Below, in pieces: positions 1 through 12,525 of a stretch of 64,000 bases of DNA. Made by a program: the position numbers and the translations under genes. The notes beneath the pieces are model-generated. The model was not told the origin of the DNA. It was given only the letters and a program-made list of their open reading frames with translations, and did not search any database. Source of the stretch: Harmothoe impar (lineage: Eukaryota > Annelida > Polychaeta > Phyllodocida > Polynoidae). Where the stretch lies: assembly GCA_947462335.1 (NCBI GenBank), contig OX381718.1:36362976-36426975 (forward strand). Reading direction: 5' to 3'. Position 1 is the stretch's first letter. Each line of letters starts with the position of its first letter.

Positions 1-289
1 AATTTTTAGGGTGCATTATGTAACAGCCTGTACCCATTGTGATTGCTGTATCAGTGCTTATCTCGCCGGTTACCAGATCAAGCAATGAATGCGCCCACAG
101 GGCGACCAGACTGACCCCTATAGTAAGTTAGTCATATAGTCAACCTATAGTCATGCATTAAAAGAGCTGATTTGGGATGTATAGTCAAGTGACTATGAAT
201 TTAATGTTTTCATGCTCTAAAGTAGTCACACTGACTAAAATATATAGTCCATCATGAGACGGCAGGACAATAAGTCAGAACAAGTACCC

Positions 290-1870
290 CCCTGGCATCT
301 ACCCAAAAGACATCGACCCTAGGGCCCTCTATCTACCCCCTAGGACATCTACCCCAGGCCAAATACCACTACCTAGGACATCTACCCCCTAGGATTTTTA
401 CCCTATGGGCATCTATGGGAATTTTACCCCCTCAGACTTCTACCCCTTAGGACATCCCCTGCCTTGGAACCTACCCCCAGACATCTACCCCCTGGATATC
501 TACCTCCGGGACATCTACCCCCTTTACTCTCTAGGACTTCTACCCCTGGGAACATCAACCCCCCCTCTCCCCACATACCCATATGGTTGAGTCATATCAT
601 GTGGAGGGGGTAGATTTCCCCAGGGACATCAGGCATCTACCCCTGGACATCTACCCCCTGGGAATCTACCCCCTTGGACATCTAAACCCTAGGATTTTAT
701 CCCTTTTCGAAATCTTTTCCATGGACTTTTGCCCCGTTAGGACTCTACCCCTTAGGACATCCACCCCCTTGGACAGCCACCCCAGGACATCTACCCCCTG
801 GACATCTACCCCCTAGGACATCTATCCCCTTGGATGTCTACTACCTTTATCCTCTAGGACTTCTACCCCTGGGGACATCAACCTCCTCAACATGCCCATA
901 TGGTTGAGTCATATGTGGAAGGGGTAGATTTATCCAAGGGGTAGATGTCCCAGAGGATAGATGTCCTGGGGTAGGTGTCCAAGGGAGTGGAAGTCCTAGG
1001 GGTAGAGTCCTAAGGGGGTAAAAGCCCAGGGAATCAATATCCAAGGGGATAAAAGTCCTAGTGTGTAGATTTCCAGAGGGGTAGATGTCCAGGGGTAGAT
1101 GTCCAATATTGAGAAATCTTCTCCCTCCACATGATATTGGTGTCCCAAGGGGTAGATTTCGGATGTCCCAGGAGAAGGGGGGTAGATGTCCAAGAGAGTG
1201 GATGTCCTAGTGGGTAGATGTTCAGGGGGTAGATCTCCGCGGGTAGGTGCCCTAGCGGTCGGATATCCTAGGGAGTAGAGTCCTAAGGGGATAAGTGCCG
1301 AAGGGGATAAAAGTCCTGGGGGTAGATGCCCTAGGCGGTAGATTCCCAGGGGGTAGATGTCCAGGGATAGATGTCCGATGTCCCTGGAGAAATCTACCCC
1401 CTCCACATGATATGACTTATCATGGGCATTTGGAGGGGGTTGCTGTCCATAGGGGTAGAGGTCCTAGAGGGTAAAGGGGGTAGATGTCCAAGGAGATTGT
1501 TGCCCTTGTTGGTAGAAGTTGTAAGGAGGTAAAAGTCCAGGGGATAGATGTCTAAGGGGATTAAAGTCCTAGGGGGGGAAGTCCTAGGGGGTAGATTTCC
1601 AGGGGTAGAAGTCCAGGTGTTAATGTTGTGGTAATGTTTAGCATGCTTAGCACATCTACCCCTTGGACATCCATCCCCTGGACTTTTACCCCCTTACGAC
1701 TTCTACCCCCAGGGCATCCATCCCCTGGACTTTTATATCCCAGGGGGTAGATTCTCATGGGGTAGATATCCAGGGGCAGATGTCGGGGGGTAGATGTCCA
1801 GGGGTAGATGTCCAGAGGTACCTGCCCTAGCATCATTGGATAAAGTAGATGAGCATGGGCCATATGCCTG
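290..1870. repeat. Back-and-forth minisatellite of GGACATCTACCCCCTG
   Basis: Dozens of degenerate copies of a ~16-bp unit. Orientation is forward at about 290-880, reversed at about 905-1630, forward to about 1740, then reversed again to about 1815. The motif CATATG.TTGAGTCATAT marks the switch points. Peptide-like frames (YPLG, TSTP) come only from the repeat. Confidence 0.88.
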
Positions 1871-3158
1871 GCACGCTATAACTCTTCACACAGTCAACTT
1901 CTGTATATTCTAGTCTGGAAGCCTAGAGATCCACAGTCACATGATCAGAATTTAAACAAAACCACATGATACTTCAATCAAAATTGAGAATTGTGTGTCC
2001 TATAATGCCTTAAGTAAATATACTCAACATTAACACAAGAGCTAATGCACAGGGGAATGTGTAAATGAGTAGTTTAGCTAGAATAAGATGTGCCTACCTG
2101 AAGTCAGTTGAGCATTCAATTTTGAATCCTAACTGTTTCCTGTGCACACATTCCTGTGACATCATCAATTTGTGTGATCCACATATAGTCACTCCTGACT
2201 ATCTTATGACTAATATGTGACTAACATAAGTAATCACCTGACTACGGGGGTCAAAATATGGTGGTATAGTCAGTACTGACTATAGGTTTTATTATCAGTG
2301 TACACATGATGTCTTTTTCGAGGATAGGAGTTACCCTTCAACAATAGACTGTAGACGTATGTTTATTATACCGATACTAATTTGTGGCCTGGTGAAAGAC
2401 ACTAAAGAGGTGTTTTCACTCTACACATGTGCTCTATCTTCTTGATGTCGCCAAGAGTATGCATTTAAAATTTATTTTACCTGTCCCTAGATATGTCATA
2501 TGATCCTCCATATTGGGGGTCTGGATGGGGGGGGGGTCCTATTAGTCCATAAGCTACTGGCACCCCTCTTGCAACCCCCCCCCCCCGCCCACAACTCACC
2601 CCCATAGCATTTTTTGTTGTTCCTTAGGGTCCTTAGAACAAGATTCAAGATGTTAACATTGAATATCTTGGGATGCACTACCGTTTTTGGCTCGTTATCC
2701 ATGTTCAGGTTCATGCCACTTTTGGATCTGTTTTTACATCACAAAAATTTGGAGGTATGTTCAGACTTTGAACTCTAATAACACCCTCCCATCACAGGAT
2801 ATCTAAGGTAAGGGGCTCATTTGAAAGAAAACATAATTTTCTATTCATTGATGGTTCATATGTGCATGAGGATTGAGAATTGGCTGTGCCAGAGGCTTGG
2901 GAACATCAGAGTTTGAACTCGCAAATTGGAAGTCTTCACTGAGAAAATGTCAGTAGACACTACAAAGATAGAAATAACATCCCCTTTTTCCACATTTGGC
3001 CACCCAATCTCACATGATATGAATGGAATAAACCCTCCTTATTAATTTGAGCCATAGAACAGAATACTCTGATGAATACAAATAGATCTATTGGACCAGG
3101 AACATGGCTGCTACATTGAGCCAAGAGTGGTTCATTTTATGGTATTTTGCTCTCCACC
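1870..3158. other. Intergenic, no gene recognised
   Basis: AT-rich sequence with GACTATA / TATAGTC motifs at 2170-2290 mirrored at 110-250, which may mark the ends of a larger element enclosing the minisatellite. A G-run / C-run pair at 2527-2587 resembles mobile element ends. Confidence 0.4.
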
Positions 3159-3163
3159 CAGTG

Positions 3164-3567
3164 AGTAGTATAGTATGTATCGGGATGGGACTATGACTAA
3201 GCTACTAGAGCACTCCAAACGACAAGAGACCAATCACAGGCCTCCCTTTAGGCGGGAAATTTGAATGGACCAATCAGAGAGCTCCCTTTTGGCGGGAAAT
3301 TCAAAAGGGGTCATGTGACCGGAAGTGACCTACTTAAGGGTGAAGGGGTCACATGAACGGAAGTGACCTACTTAAGGGTGACTAGGAGGAGTTTTTTTTT
3401 AATCCAGGCTTCATCATTATTTTGCAACCAAACACTTCGAGCGAGTTCTCTTCTCTGGTTGATCCCTTGAAAAAATAAATAGATAAATTTTCTCTTCTTT
3501 ATTTTTCTCTCGCCCCCCTTTAGGGCCCCTTTAGTCATAGTCCCATCCCGATACACACTATACTACT
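3164..3567. mobile_element. Inverted-repeat element carrying promoter-like motifs
   Basis: Arms of about 38 bp start AGTAGTATAGTATGTATCGG; CCAGTG is duplicated on both sides (3158-3163, 3568-3573). Inside, in a tandem duplication, are CCAAT boxes (about 3230 and 3270), TTGGCGGGAAA E2F-like sites (about 3249 and 3289), GTCATGTGACC (3310) and CCGGAAGTG (3319, ETS-like). No convincing protein. Confidence 0.75.
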
Positions 3568-3573
3568 CCAGTG

Positions 3574-5433
3574 TAAAGGTATATTTTATCATCCTAGACC
3601 ATTTACAATGGGGTTAAATCTAACCTAGAAAGATGGTCATTAAGAATATTCCTATTGCTATTTAACAGTGGGCAGAGGCTGTAAATGGTCAAAATCCAAG
3701 ATGGCGGCAGATTAATAAGAATTCTGCTTCGCGATGTATGTACATAAGGAGTCTAGAACGGTTCTGATGACACCTCCCCCTAGTAAATCCACCCCAAGGG
3801 TTACCATGGAGTAAACAGTTTGATCCTAGAACCAGTGGTTGCCTAGCAACAGTTGATTTGCACAGTAGCAATCTAAAGAGCATGCTCGTAGACAGCTATT
3901 GCCATAATATTTTATCAAATTATATCATACATATATGAGAGTGGCATAGGGGAAACAGAATACATCCATTGGAGCAAGTGGCTGTCGATCAACTGGTGGC
4001 TTGCATAGCAACCAGTGGTTTGCATAGCAACCAACGTAAAAATACATGCTTGGACACAGTTATCAGCAATATGTCATCAGCATCTACATCCAGATAAGTG
4101 CACTTACATGAACCAACTGTATATATCACAGTATGAGCAGCATAAGGTGCAGGTGATATAACATTCAGAGCTGGTGGTTGCATAGCAACAGTAGATTTTT
4201 ATAGCAACCAAGGATATGATTTAGTTTTGGTTTTTATGCCGCTACCTTTGAGGACCATGTGGTAGACCTTAGTTGAGCAAAGCATACAGGTGGGAAGCCA
4301 AGACTGTATGAATGCACCACTAGGATACAACAGTTACATGTTAAGTTCAAGGTCATCGGGCCTGGTTTCTGTAAGGTTATTTTATACAGCATTCTTTGGG
4401 GTTTTATTAGACTGGAGACTGGAGACCTGCCTATACCCCTAACCTTTACCAGGGTAGGGGATGGTGTAATCAGAGTTGTCTGAGTGCTTATAGAGTAACT
4501 TCTTCTTTCTGTGCTTGCCACCACCTACTCCATGATAATGGCACAGGACTGGCTTGCTGAGAAGGGCACAGAGGGTGGCAGGAGAAGGGGTATTGACCAG
4601 AAAGGACAGAGTAGTCATAAAAGGCTGTGTCCGGTAAGGTGTGCATGATCACAGTTGGTTGTCAGAGGATGTGTATGGCCAGATCAGGAATGGACTTAAG
4701 AGCAGTGTTGTTATGATTTTTCTTTTCCAGCCACCACCAGTGAGCCCTGGCACAGGGATGGTGCCCTGTATATGGTGGTCAACATACCTGCATCAGCGCA
4801 ATCATGTCTGTAGTTGGTAACTACTGGTGGGAGGGAGAAGGGAAGATACTTACAGCCACCACGCAGGTGAGGGAGGGGAGGTTATTAGTGGCATGTAGAC
4901 AGGAATCCTCTACAAGTTAAGAAGTAGAGCTAAGATGGTTGCTATAGTCAATGTGCAGGTTGCATGAGGAACTATCCCTGGGAAGCTTGTTTTCCACCCC
5001 AACAGGGATAAGAAGAAATGTTTGTATGAAAATATAAGGATAAGCATCAGGAACGCAATAGTATTTTCTCGTGATGGTTGATCTCTTCAGGGGGAAACCA
5101 TGGGAATCTTTGCATTCAAAGATGGATTATGGCCTGGTTGTCTTGCAATCTGCTGTCACTACAAAGAGAGAAATGTGAGGGTCAGCTGGACTCAGATGCC
5201 AAAGACAGGCATGGCTATATCATGGCTACCTACAGGCAGAATAGTGAATCACTTCTAGACAGGTTTATCCCCCCCAAAGTCTTGAACTTGACTATGCTGT
5301 GCCAGGGCTGACAAGGCTGTAGTTTTTCAGTGTATTGTAATCGTGTTGACCCGACCACCTTCATATCTAGTGCCTACCTCCCAGATGAATAGTAAGTTAG
5401 AGACATTCTCCCCATTCAATTGAACTTAATCTC
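3574..5433. other. Intergenic, X-box-like motifs, no gene recognised
   Basis: GTTGCCTAGCAAC at 3838-3850 and several TTGCATAGCAACCA copies (3994-4030, 4176). AAGATGGCGGC, a YY1-like site, is at 3697. No frame resembles a protein I know. Confidence 0.35.
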
Positions 5434-5436
5434 TAA

Positions 5437-6044
5437 AGGGGTGTCTCCATCAGAGACCGTCCATCCGTCCGTCCATGAAAACCGTCCAAAAAAGCAGGGA
5501 TTTGGACCTTTTTCATGGACGGACGGACAGTTTCCATCTCCACCAACGTCTGTCCGTCCGTCCGTCCGTCCGTCCGTCCAGTCCGTCCGTCACATGGACG
5601 GACAAAATGGATGGATGGATCCTATTCCTGTTCTGTCCGTCCATCCGTCCATCCATCCGTCCATTCCATCCATCACAGAATGACCAATCAGGACGGAAAA
5701 TGTCAGTTTTCTGATGGAAAAATGGACGCACGGCCATATCCAACTCTTTGGATATGGCCGTCCGTCCATGTTTGCCACTCTGTGATGGACGGAATGGACG
5801 GAAGGATGGACAGAATGGACAGATGGATGGACAGAATGGACGGACGGGTGGACGGATGGACATTGGTGGAGATGCAAACTGTCTGTCCATCCATGAAAAA
5901 CGTCCATGTGACGGACGGACTGGCAAAACGGACGTTGGTGGAGACTCAAACTGTCCGTCCGTTCATGAAAAACGTCCAGATGCATGCTATTTTGGACGGT
6001 TTTCATGGACGGACGGGTGGACGGTCTTTGACGGAGACACCCCT
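5437..6044. mobile_element. ATGGACGG-repeat inverted element
   Basis: Ends AGGGGTGTCTCC and GGAGACACCCCT with TAA duplicated outside (5434-5436, 6045-6047). Both halves are filled with ATGGACGG / CCGTCCAT repeats in opposite orientation. 608 bp. Open frames here are products of the octamer repeat. Confidence 0.85.
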
Positions 6045-6047
6045 TAA

Positions 6048-8470
6048 CTCTTCCTTTCCCAGATCATTTTTGGGTGTTTTTTGGACTATAGATGATGGCA
6101 TGAGGATTCTAAAACTTTTGGAATTATGTAAATATTCAAACTACAAGTGGAGTAGTGATACTATGAACTAAGGATGTTGACTTAAAAGGCCGTTACCCTA
6201 GTATCCAATATCTATCTGAATAAGCAAGATATAAAAGAAAGTGTATCTTGAACCAATATTTAAACTGCAATATTTCAGGATTACCTTCATCAATTGAGAT
6301 GGAATAAATACCATATTGTAGGTTTTGTTAGGTATTTTCCGATTTTGTATGTGGAATGGTCATGACGGCCATATTTGATACGGTTACCATGGCAACCAAT
6401 AATTCACAAAATCACTATTTCTAGCAAATTTGTTGCTATGGCAACGGATATTTTGATCAAAATCACACCGAAAATAGCGGGAAATATTAGTACCATCTTT
6501 TCAATCTTGGTAAACTCTCTAAAGTAGGTTTTCACAAAAAAAAAAGATATTATCCTACATTTTTGATGATTTTCACCTGAAAAAATTGATTAAATATAGG
6601 TAAAAATCGGGTTGATTGTCCCTCAATTTGGCAAGCAAACCATATCAAGGAAAATACTACTAGAGATTAATGGTTCTGGATCCCTGGAGACCCTATTCCA
6701 AATAGTAAGAATCCAAAAAATCTAAGCTTTGAAGCAATTTTTGAGAAAATGCTAGGGGCCTCAAAATCGACCAAAAATCGGCCAAAAATTCGCATAAATG
6801 CGCGATCGGGAAAGGAAGAGTCAAGTTATCTCATTAGATCAAAAATGTGCACATTCGTTTATTTACAAGAAGGTCTATTATACTTCACATACAGCTGAGA
6901 TTTGTAAAATGTGAGTAGTATGACAACATATTGATCCGAAATTTCTCACATCAAAAAATGCATTCCCTTTGAAAGAGTTTAATTGCCAATACGTAACCAT
7001 TTATTTCATCATAAACCAAACAATATGAGGGAAACTGGAAGTATTTTTTTTTGAACACTTGCAGTGCAAAGAGTACAAAATACAGATGAGATACCAGAAA
7101 TAGCCTTTCAAAGATATGAAGATAGGGTATGGTACATAAGTGCCTCTTTTCACATGCAGTGCTGATACCCCTTACTCACCCAGCACCTACTAGCCGCTGC
7201 TGCCTGTTAATGACTTCTAGCTGCGCACACATGTCCATTAGTCTAACAAGAGCCCCTCTTGTGACCATTCGTTAAGGTTCATACCCCGCACTGCCATGGG
7301 TTTAATATTGTGCAATACCGTACTATATATTACGAAGGATATGTAGGTAGGTGTATGTGCATCCCAACTGTCGTCTAAATGACGTTTCCTTAATAGATAA
7401 AGACATTCATAAGTTGCCAGTTAGTTACCCTATATGCTAGGACCCCGGGGGGGGGGGGCACTTCATATATTTTGTATACACAGGTGTGCGGCTCGGAAGG
7501 GCACTTTTTGAGCAAAATCCCCCTCACCAAGGGTCTACTTTTCACTAAAATCCCCCTCACCAAGGGTCAATTTTCACCAAAATCCCCCTCACCAAGGGTC
7601 ACTTTTCGGAGATTTCAACAAAAAAAGTCCCAATTCTATGCTGGAACATTAAACCCTCACCCGCTTTATATGTAGGTTTGAGTACCTGTCCCTGCTCTAT
7701 CCCGACAGTGGTTGTAGGGGTACCGAGATTTAGGCCTTTAACAACGTTGCTACCGGTACAGGTAAAAGCAGAACCAAACCAGGGTTGGTAGAAGGACTGC
7801 TTAATGCCCGCTACACCTTACGTAATACATACATCCAACCCAAGGTCAAATGCAATGTCATGTTTTCAGAGCCAGTCAATATAACCTGGCATGACGTCTG
7901 GTTCTTGAGTCACAAAGGCAGGATAATGTTTGCTTCTGCCAAGTCTTTAAATACATAGGCAGCACTATTTAATGGCACCTTAAGGCATTTTGCGGAGTTC
8001 CATATGCTCCCTATAAGCTAACATGTGTACAAAATCAATTCTGTCACTCCCGGGAAAGAGTGGCAGAATTGCGGCAGATCTGCGTGGTCAGGGCATCCAA
8101 AATGGAGGCTTGTTCTGGTTAGCGTTGAGGGTATTATTGGGGGTGGCAGGTTGTACAACTCAGTAGGTATGGCTAAAATAGTAATACAATCAATCTGGAT
8201 AGTAACTGCACGGCAGTAGGAGGCTAAATTTACTGTACGTGGCATCCTAGAATCGATGAGTCATGTCCTGATCACATCTCAAAGTATTTGCTGTGATGCC
8301 CGCAACCCGCCAATCAGAGCATAAACAACGATTGTTGTTTTGTAGGAGCGAACTCCGTAAGTTTTGGTTATGTGCATGTCTCTCAAGTTGATCAACGTTG
8401 GTTTTCCCGTTCTCCGCTCTCCCTGTTCCCACTCTGCCTGCTCCCGCGCTGCCCACTACTGCTCTCCACC
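6048..8470. other. Intergenic, no gene recognised
   Basis: Two RFX X-box-like motifs (6382-6397 and 6432-6445), a G-run at 7447-7458 and unassigned AT-rich sequence. Apart from the repeat at 7500, nothing is supportable. Confidence 0.35.
7500..7612 (+). repeat. ~34-bp repeat AAAATCCCCCTCACCAAGGG, three copies
   Basis: Three tandem units between 7513 and 7605, downstream of a G-run and a CACTTCA motif also seen reversed near 10830, so probably part of a mobile element end. Confidence 0.75.
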
Positions 8471-8472
8471 GA

Positions 8473-8650
8473 TATTGGTACCCATTGGATTTTATTGGAT
8501 TTTGATGGTATCCTATTGATTCTATTGGTACCTATGAGATTCTATTGGTACCTATTAGATTCTATTGGTACCTATTGGATCCTATTGGTACATATTGGAT
8601 TCGTGTGGTATCTATTGGATTCTATTGATACCTATTGGATTGTATTATAT
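8473..8650 (+). repeat. ~18-bp minisatellite TATTGGTACCTATTGGAT
   Basis: About nine degenerate tandem copies. The open frame through it is a repeat product. Confidence 0.88.
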
Positions 8651-8732
8651 GAGAGGTGTACTCTGGTAGATGTATATTGTGAATGGTATATATTATAATG
8701 GTGAATCTCAAGATATATAGTTCTGAAATATC

Positions 8733-8912
8733 ACATTCGATGTAATAAGCGCACAGCCCCTAATAAGCGCACCCCCCCCCCATTTCTGGCAGATTTCTAT
8801 ACTATAGATAACCAAAAATATCTAAATTTTCTACCCCAATTAAACTCTTAACTACTAAAAGGTGTCCATAATCATTTTTTAAGCGCACTGTGCGCTTATT
8901 ACGTTGAATACG
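8733..8912. mobile_element. MITE TAATAAGCGCAC
   Basis: Arms ATTCGATGTAATAAGCGCAC and near complement around about 140 bases of AT-rich sequence. Confidence 0.65.
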
Positions 8913-11900
8913 GTAGTGAGTATTAGGCATTTACATTTCTGCACTATACTACCTTGAAATTATATCAGGCTACATCAGTTTAGTATTTTAAATTGATTAT
9001 ATGAAGGAATCTATTTGTATTTCCCAAATTTTACATGATTACTGTTTACAAATCAATAGGAATTGTATTGAGGCAGAAACCCTCCAGAAATGTGATTTTG
9101 GACCAATTTGAGGAAACTTACATTATAATTATGTATGTACACCAAGAACTGTGGTACGGGGCATCACCTTCATGCACTGACAATGTGTTATGGGCATCAG
9201 TGGCAGTGTGGATGCCCTGACCATGCAGACCGTGTATCGCATTCCTGGGAGAGTCTGTGGTACATTTTGTATTACCTAGTATATAGCTAATATGCTGTTA
9301 TATAAAACTATAGAGTTTTCTAAGGAAACCCTATATGGTTGCTTGTAATTACAATATGGTCGTTACATGTCTTGGAAAGGCATCCTTATGGGTGAATGAC
9401 GTGAAATATCAAAAATAGCTTACTAAGCGCCCAGAGAGGTAAAATCGACAAGGTGACAAGGCTCTGTTTTAACCCTAATGGACAAGGGACAAGGGAATGC
9501 TGGGGGTGGGTGACAAGGGACAAAGCTATTTCTTTAAAAAGACAAGGGACAAGACCCATTTCTTATAATCAACAAGGGACATCGGCATTTTATAGGATCG
9601 ACAAGTGATACTGGGGCCCTTTACTAGTAATCAGAGTAATCAAAGGCAGTTTGTTTATCGCCCACACATGGGCTAAAACCCCAAGTATTAGGGTAAAGGC
9701 ACCCTGACTCGGACAGCTACCTTGAGTCGGACACCATTGGTTTTGATTTACATAATTAATATGCACATGTAATTGTGGTCCATTATAAACATTAATATAG
9801 TGTGTTGAATACCTAGGTCAGTTAGATAGCCGTAGCTACATGCATACATGACTAAATGTTGATTGAACAGTTCCTCTGATTGTTTATTGGGACCAATATT
9901 ATATGATTGGCGATCTATAAATAGAAGAAAAAACTGTTTCAAAAACATAATAATATTTTTTCCACAAGAATATTGCATTTACTGTCAAGCATGCACATCA
10001 AGTCAATGAAATGACTCCAGTATCATCTCTGCCATGAAGTGTCCGACTTTAGGTGTGGTTTAATCATTTGAAATAAAGATTTTAGATGTAGATGTATTTA
10101 TACTTATATGGAAGAATTTACTGTGATCTCATCAGGAATATTACCTATATAGATAATGTGTTCAATGGGGTAACCTATGTTAAGAATAACATCTTACAAA
10201 GGTGTTTATTTCAACAGGCAAACGTGATCACATCGTCATTGTCAAGGAGCGTCCGAAATGGGTGCCTTTACCCTACCCCACAGTACACTATGAGTGAAAC
10301 TGTGCTGTGATTGATATACACGGCCATTGTTATTTCCCCTTTTTAAAGGTGACCAGTAGGGTATTTGAACAGTAAGATTGAATGATAATAAGCGCCTTGC
10401 ATACTGTGCTGTATTCCGGACTGAGCCGCCAGAATTCAGTATACCTCATCTGCTGAATACATATGGGCAGCCTCAACGCCCTGCATAGCTGAGGAAAATA
10501 CCCGATTCTATTTTTGTGTACTTAAGATATTGCCCCCCTGAATAACAGGAGGAAGAACAGGAGCCCATGCTATCGTGTTTGGTCGTCACCAATGATGTAA
10601 GAGGGCCTACATGCCATAAATTTCTCTTGTAAGTACCACCTGATCGTTTGCTATCTTACTTAGTGATCAGCCACACAAAATGTACTTAACTGCATTCTTT
10701 CTATAGCCACCCGTGATAAGGGTATTTATTCATTGGTCTCTATTGATTATGGTATGATTTCTGGTCAATTTACCGTAAAAAGGTGCTATTTTGTTGAGAT
10801 TTCTCCCGTGATAAGGGTACCAAATTTGAAGTGCCCCCCCCCCCCTGTGTCGTTCCCATATCGTTCCAAACAAAGGTTTGGGTAACAATGATCATGACCT
10901 TGAACGTGGGTATTGCTGGGTCTGGGCAATCCCTCTTGGTAAGTTTGAAATAGTTAACAAATAGCAGAATGAATGCTAGTAGTTTCCCCATCATACTTTC
11001 TGGTTCAGGTTCTGGTTCCTATTCGCTGGTACCAAGCTAACCAAAGGGGCTGCCCAAGCCCAGCAAAACTCAAGTTCAAGATCTTTCCAGGTGCCATTCT
11101 GTATTGAAATGGCGCGTACGACAAGTGCATGTAGGGGCCAGCGAGCAGCAACTACAAAATATTGTTAGACAGGTGCTAGAGAAATCCTGACCAGGTTCTG
11201 TGTCCAATATGTCTGAGCTGAATAATGATTCATGAATGTGCTTGTAAACTTGAAAAAAGATAATAACTTGTTGAAGCCACCACGTTACATATCAATTTAT
11301 GATTAAGTATCTGTGGTAAGGTGAACGGGCTCAGTGTGGTGGTGTGGGCTTTATACTCCGTCTTACAGAGAGTGTCAGTGGGCACGGCTTGGTTAATGTG
11401 TATCTTTTTCTGCTTATAAACAATGTAGTACCCGGGACATTCTCTCCCCAACTGTGTGCAGTGCAGTTAGTAATATTTTTGAGCTCATCTCAGTCTATCA
11501 TTTTTCGTTCTCCATTGCAATACAACTAAACACCAAACCTACACTCCTTAGTAATAGTACCCACCATGTAACATAGAGGGCACCACTGTGTACTGTACGG
11601 TTGGGATTCTCAATATCTCTTGATGAGATCAGAGACGGGGAGGGAGTCGTAGGGTGCTTAGATTATGAACAAGGGTTAGTTTAACCCTTTTTGGGCAAAT
11701 TTATCAAGGCACCTATATGAGAATGTTTTCAACTTGCTTTGTTTTCAAATTGCCATAGGTAATTTTAAAGTTTGAAGGATTTCCATTGTCAAATCACAAA
11801 TTAACAATCTGAGCTCAGGGTTGGTTCAGCATGTTCAGTCCTAATGCTTTATTTAGTGCTGGGCAACTAAAATCATACAAGGCAGAATTTGATTTGTTTG

Positions 11901-12348
11901 CTATATCATTTTTATTTCTGGAATGGAATTCTAAGAGTGAACGACCATGTTGTTACATGGGTCCCTTTAATTCAGGCTAACAGGGATAGTATGTAAACTG
12001 CAAGAACCAGACCTTTGTAATTGCCTTAGTTATAGCATTATGCTACGGCACCTAAGTTAGCCTAACCACCACAGGGCCACCAAGAGAAAATAAAGATACT
12101 AATAATAATGCTACACGTAGAAACACGAAAGAGGTAAGTGACCGTAAACAAGGAAAAAATAGTCACGTGGGGTGTTTAAATAAAGAAAGTACTCTATAAT
12201 GGGTCCACAGCAGGGCCTCCAGTTGTCATTCATGGATTAGTTACACTTTACTCATAATGTGCACTACTTGAGTTGGTGTACTCTGGCCCCTGGCAGCCTC
12301 AGGGCTCAGACTGCTTACTGGAGGACCTCGTGCCTGCCCTGGAGTAGA
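8913..12348. other. Intergenic and probable SP1 3' flank
   Basis: No gene recognised. 9430-9600 has irregular GACAAGGGACAAG repeats. 10790-10850 is a CCGTGATAAGGGTA / C-run motif typical of a mobile element end. Minus-strand AATAAA hexamers at 11911-11916 and 11849-11854 are candidate SP1 polyadenylation signals but lie far from the stop. Confidence 0.35.
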
Positions 12349-12525
12349 TCAGTAATTGGTGATGATGTCGTTGATCCAGGCCTTGTACTTGTTGGTGTTG
12401 CCGTAGACGCCGTAGTGGCCTGCCTGTGCACATTGCCCTGTGCCGTGGGACACTACCCCCACCTGGGCCCACCTGTCCACGCCGCCGTTAGACACCTTAC
12501 ACATCAGGGGGCCTCCAGAGTCACC
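12349..12525 (-). CDS. SP1 exon 9: catalytic Ser and C-terminus
   Basis: Begins GDSGGPLMC, continues [13 protein letters not shown] and ends [11 protein letters not shown] then TGA. The acceptor is TTGCAG at 12526-12531. Confidence 0.93.
   Translation of the reverse strand, partial: GDSGGPLMCKVSNGGVDRWAQVGVVSHGTGQCAQAGHYGVYGNTNKYKAWINDIITNY

Noticed and set aside
405..1863. YPLG/TSTP-rich small proteins
   Set aside because: Frames through the 16-bp minisatellite, present on both strands, degenerate with stops.
5513..6171. Open frames up to 218 codons rich in SVRPSVRP or DGRMDG
   Set aside because: They exist on both strands because the ATGGACGG octamer lacks stops; the region is an inverted-repeat element with target duplication.
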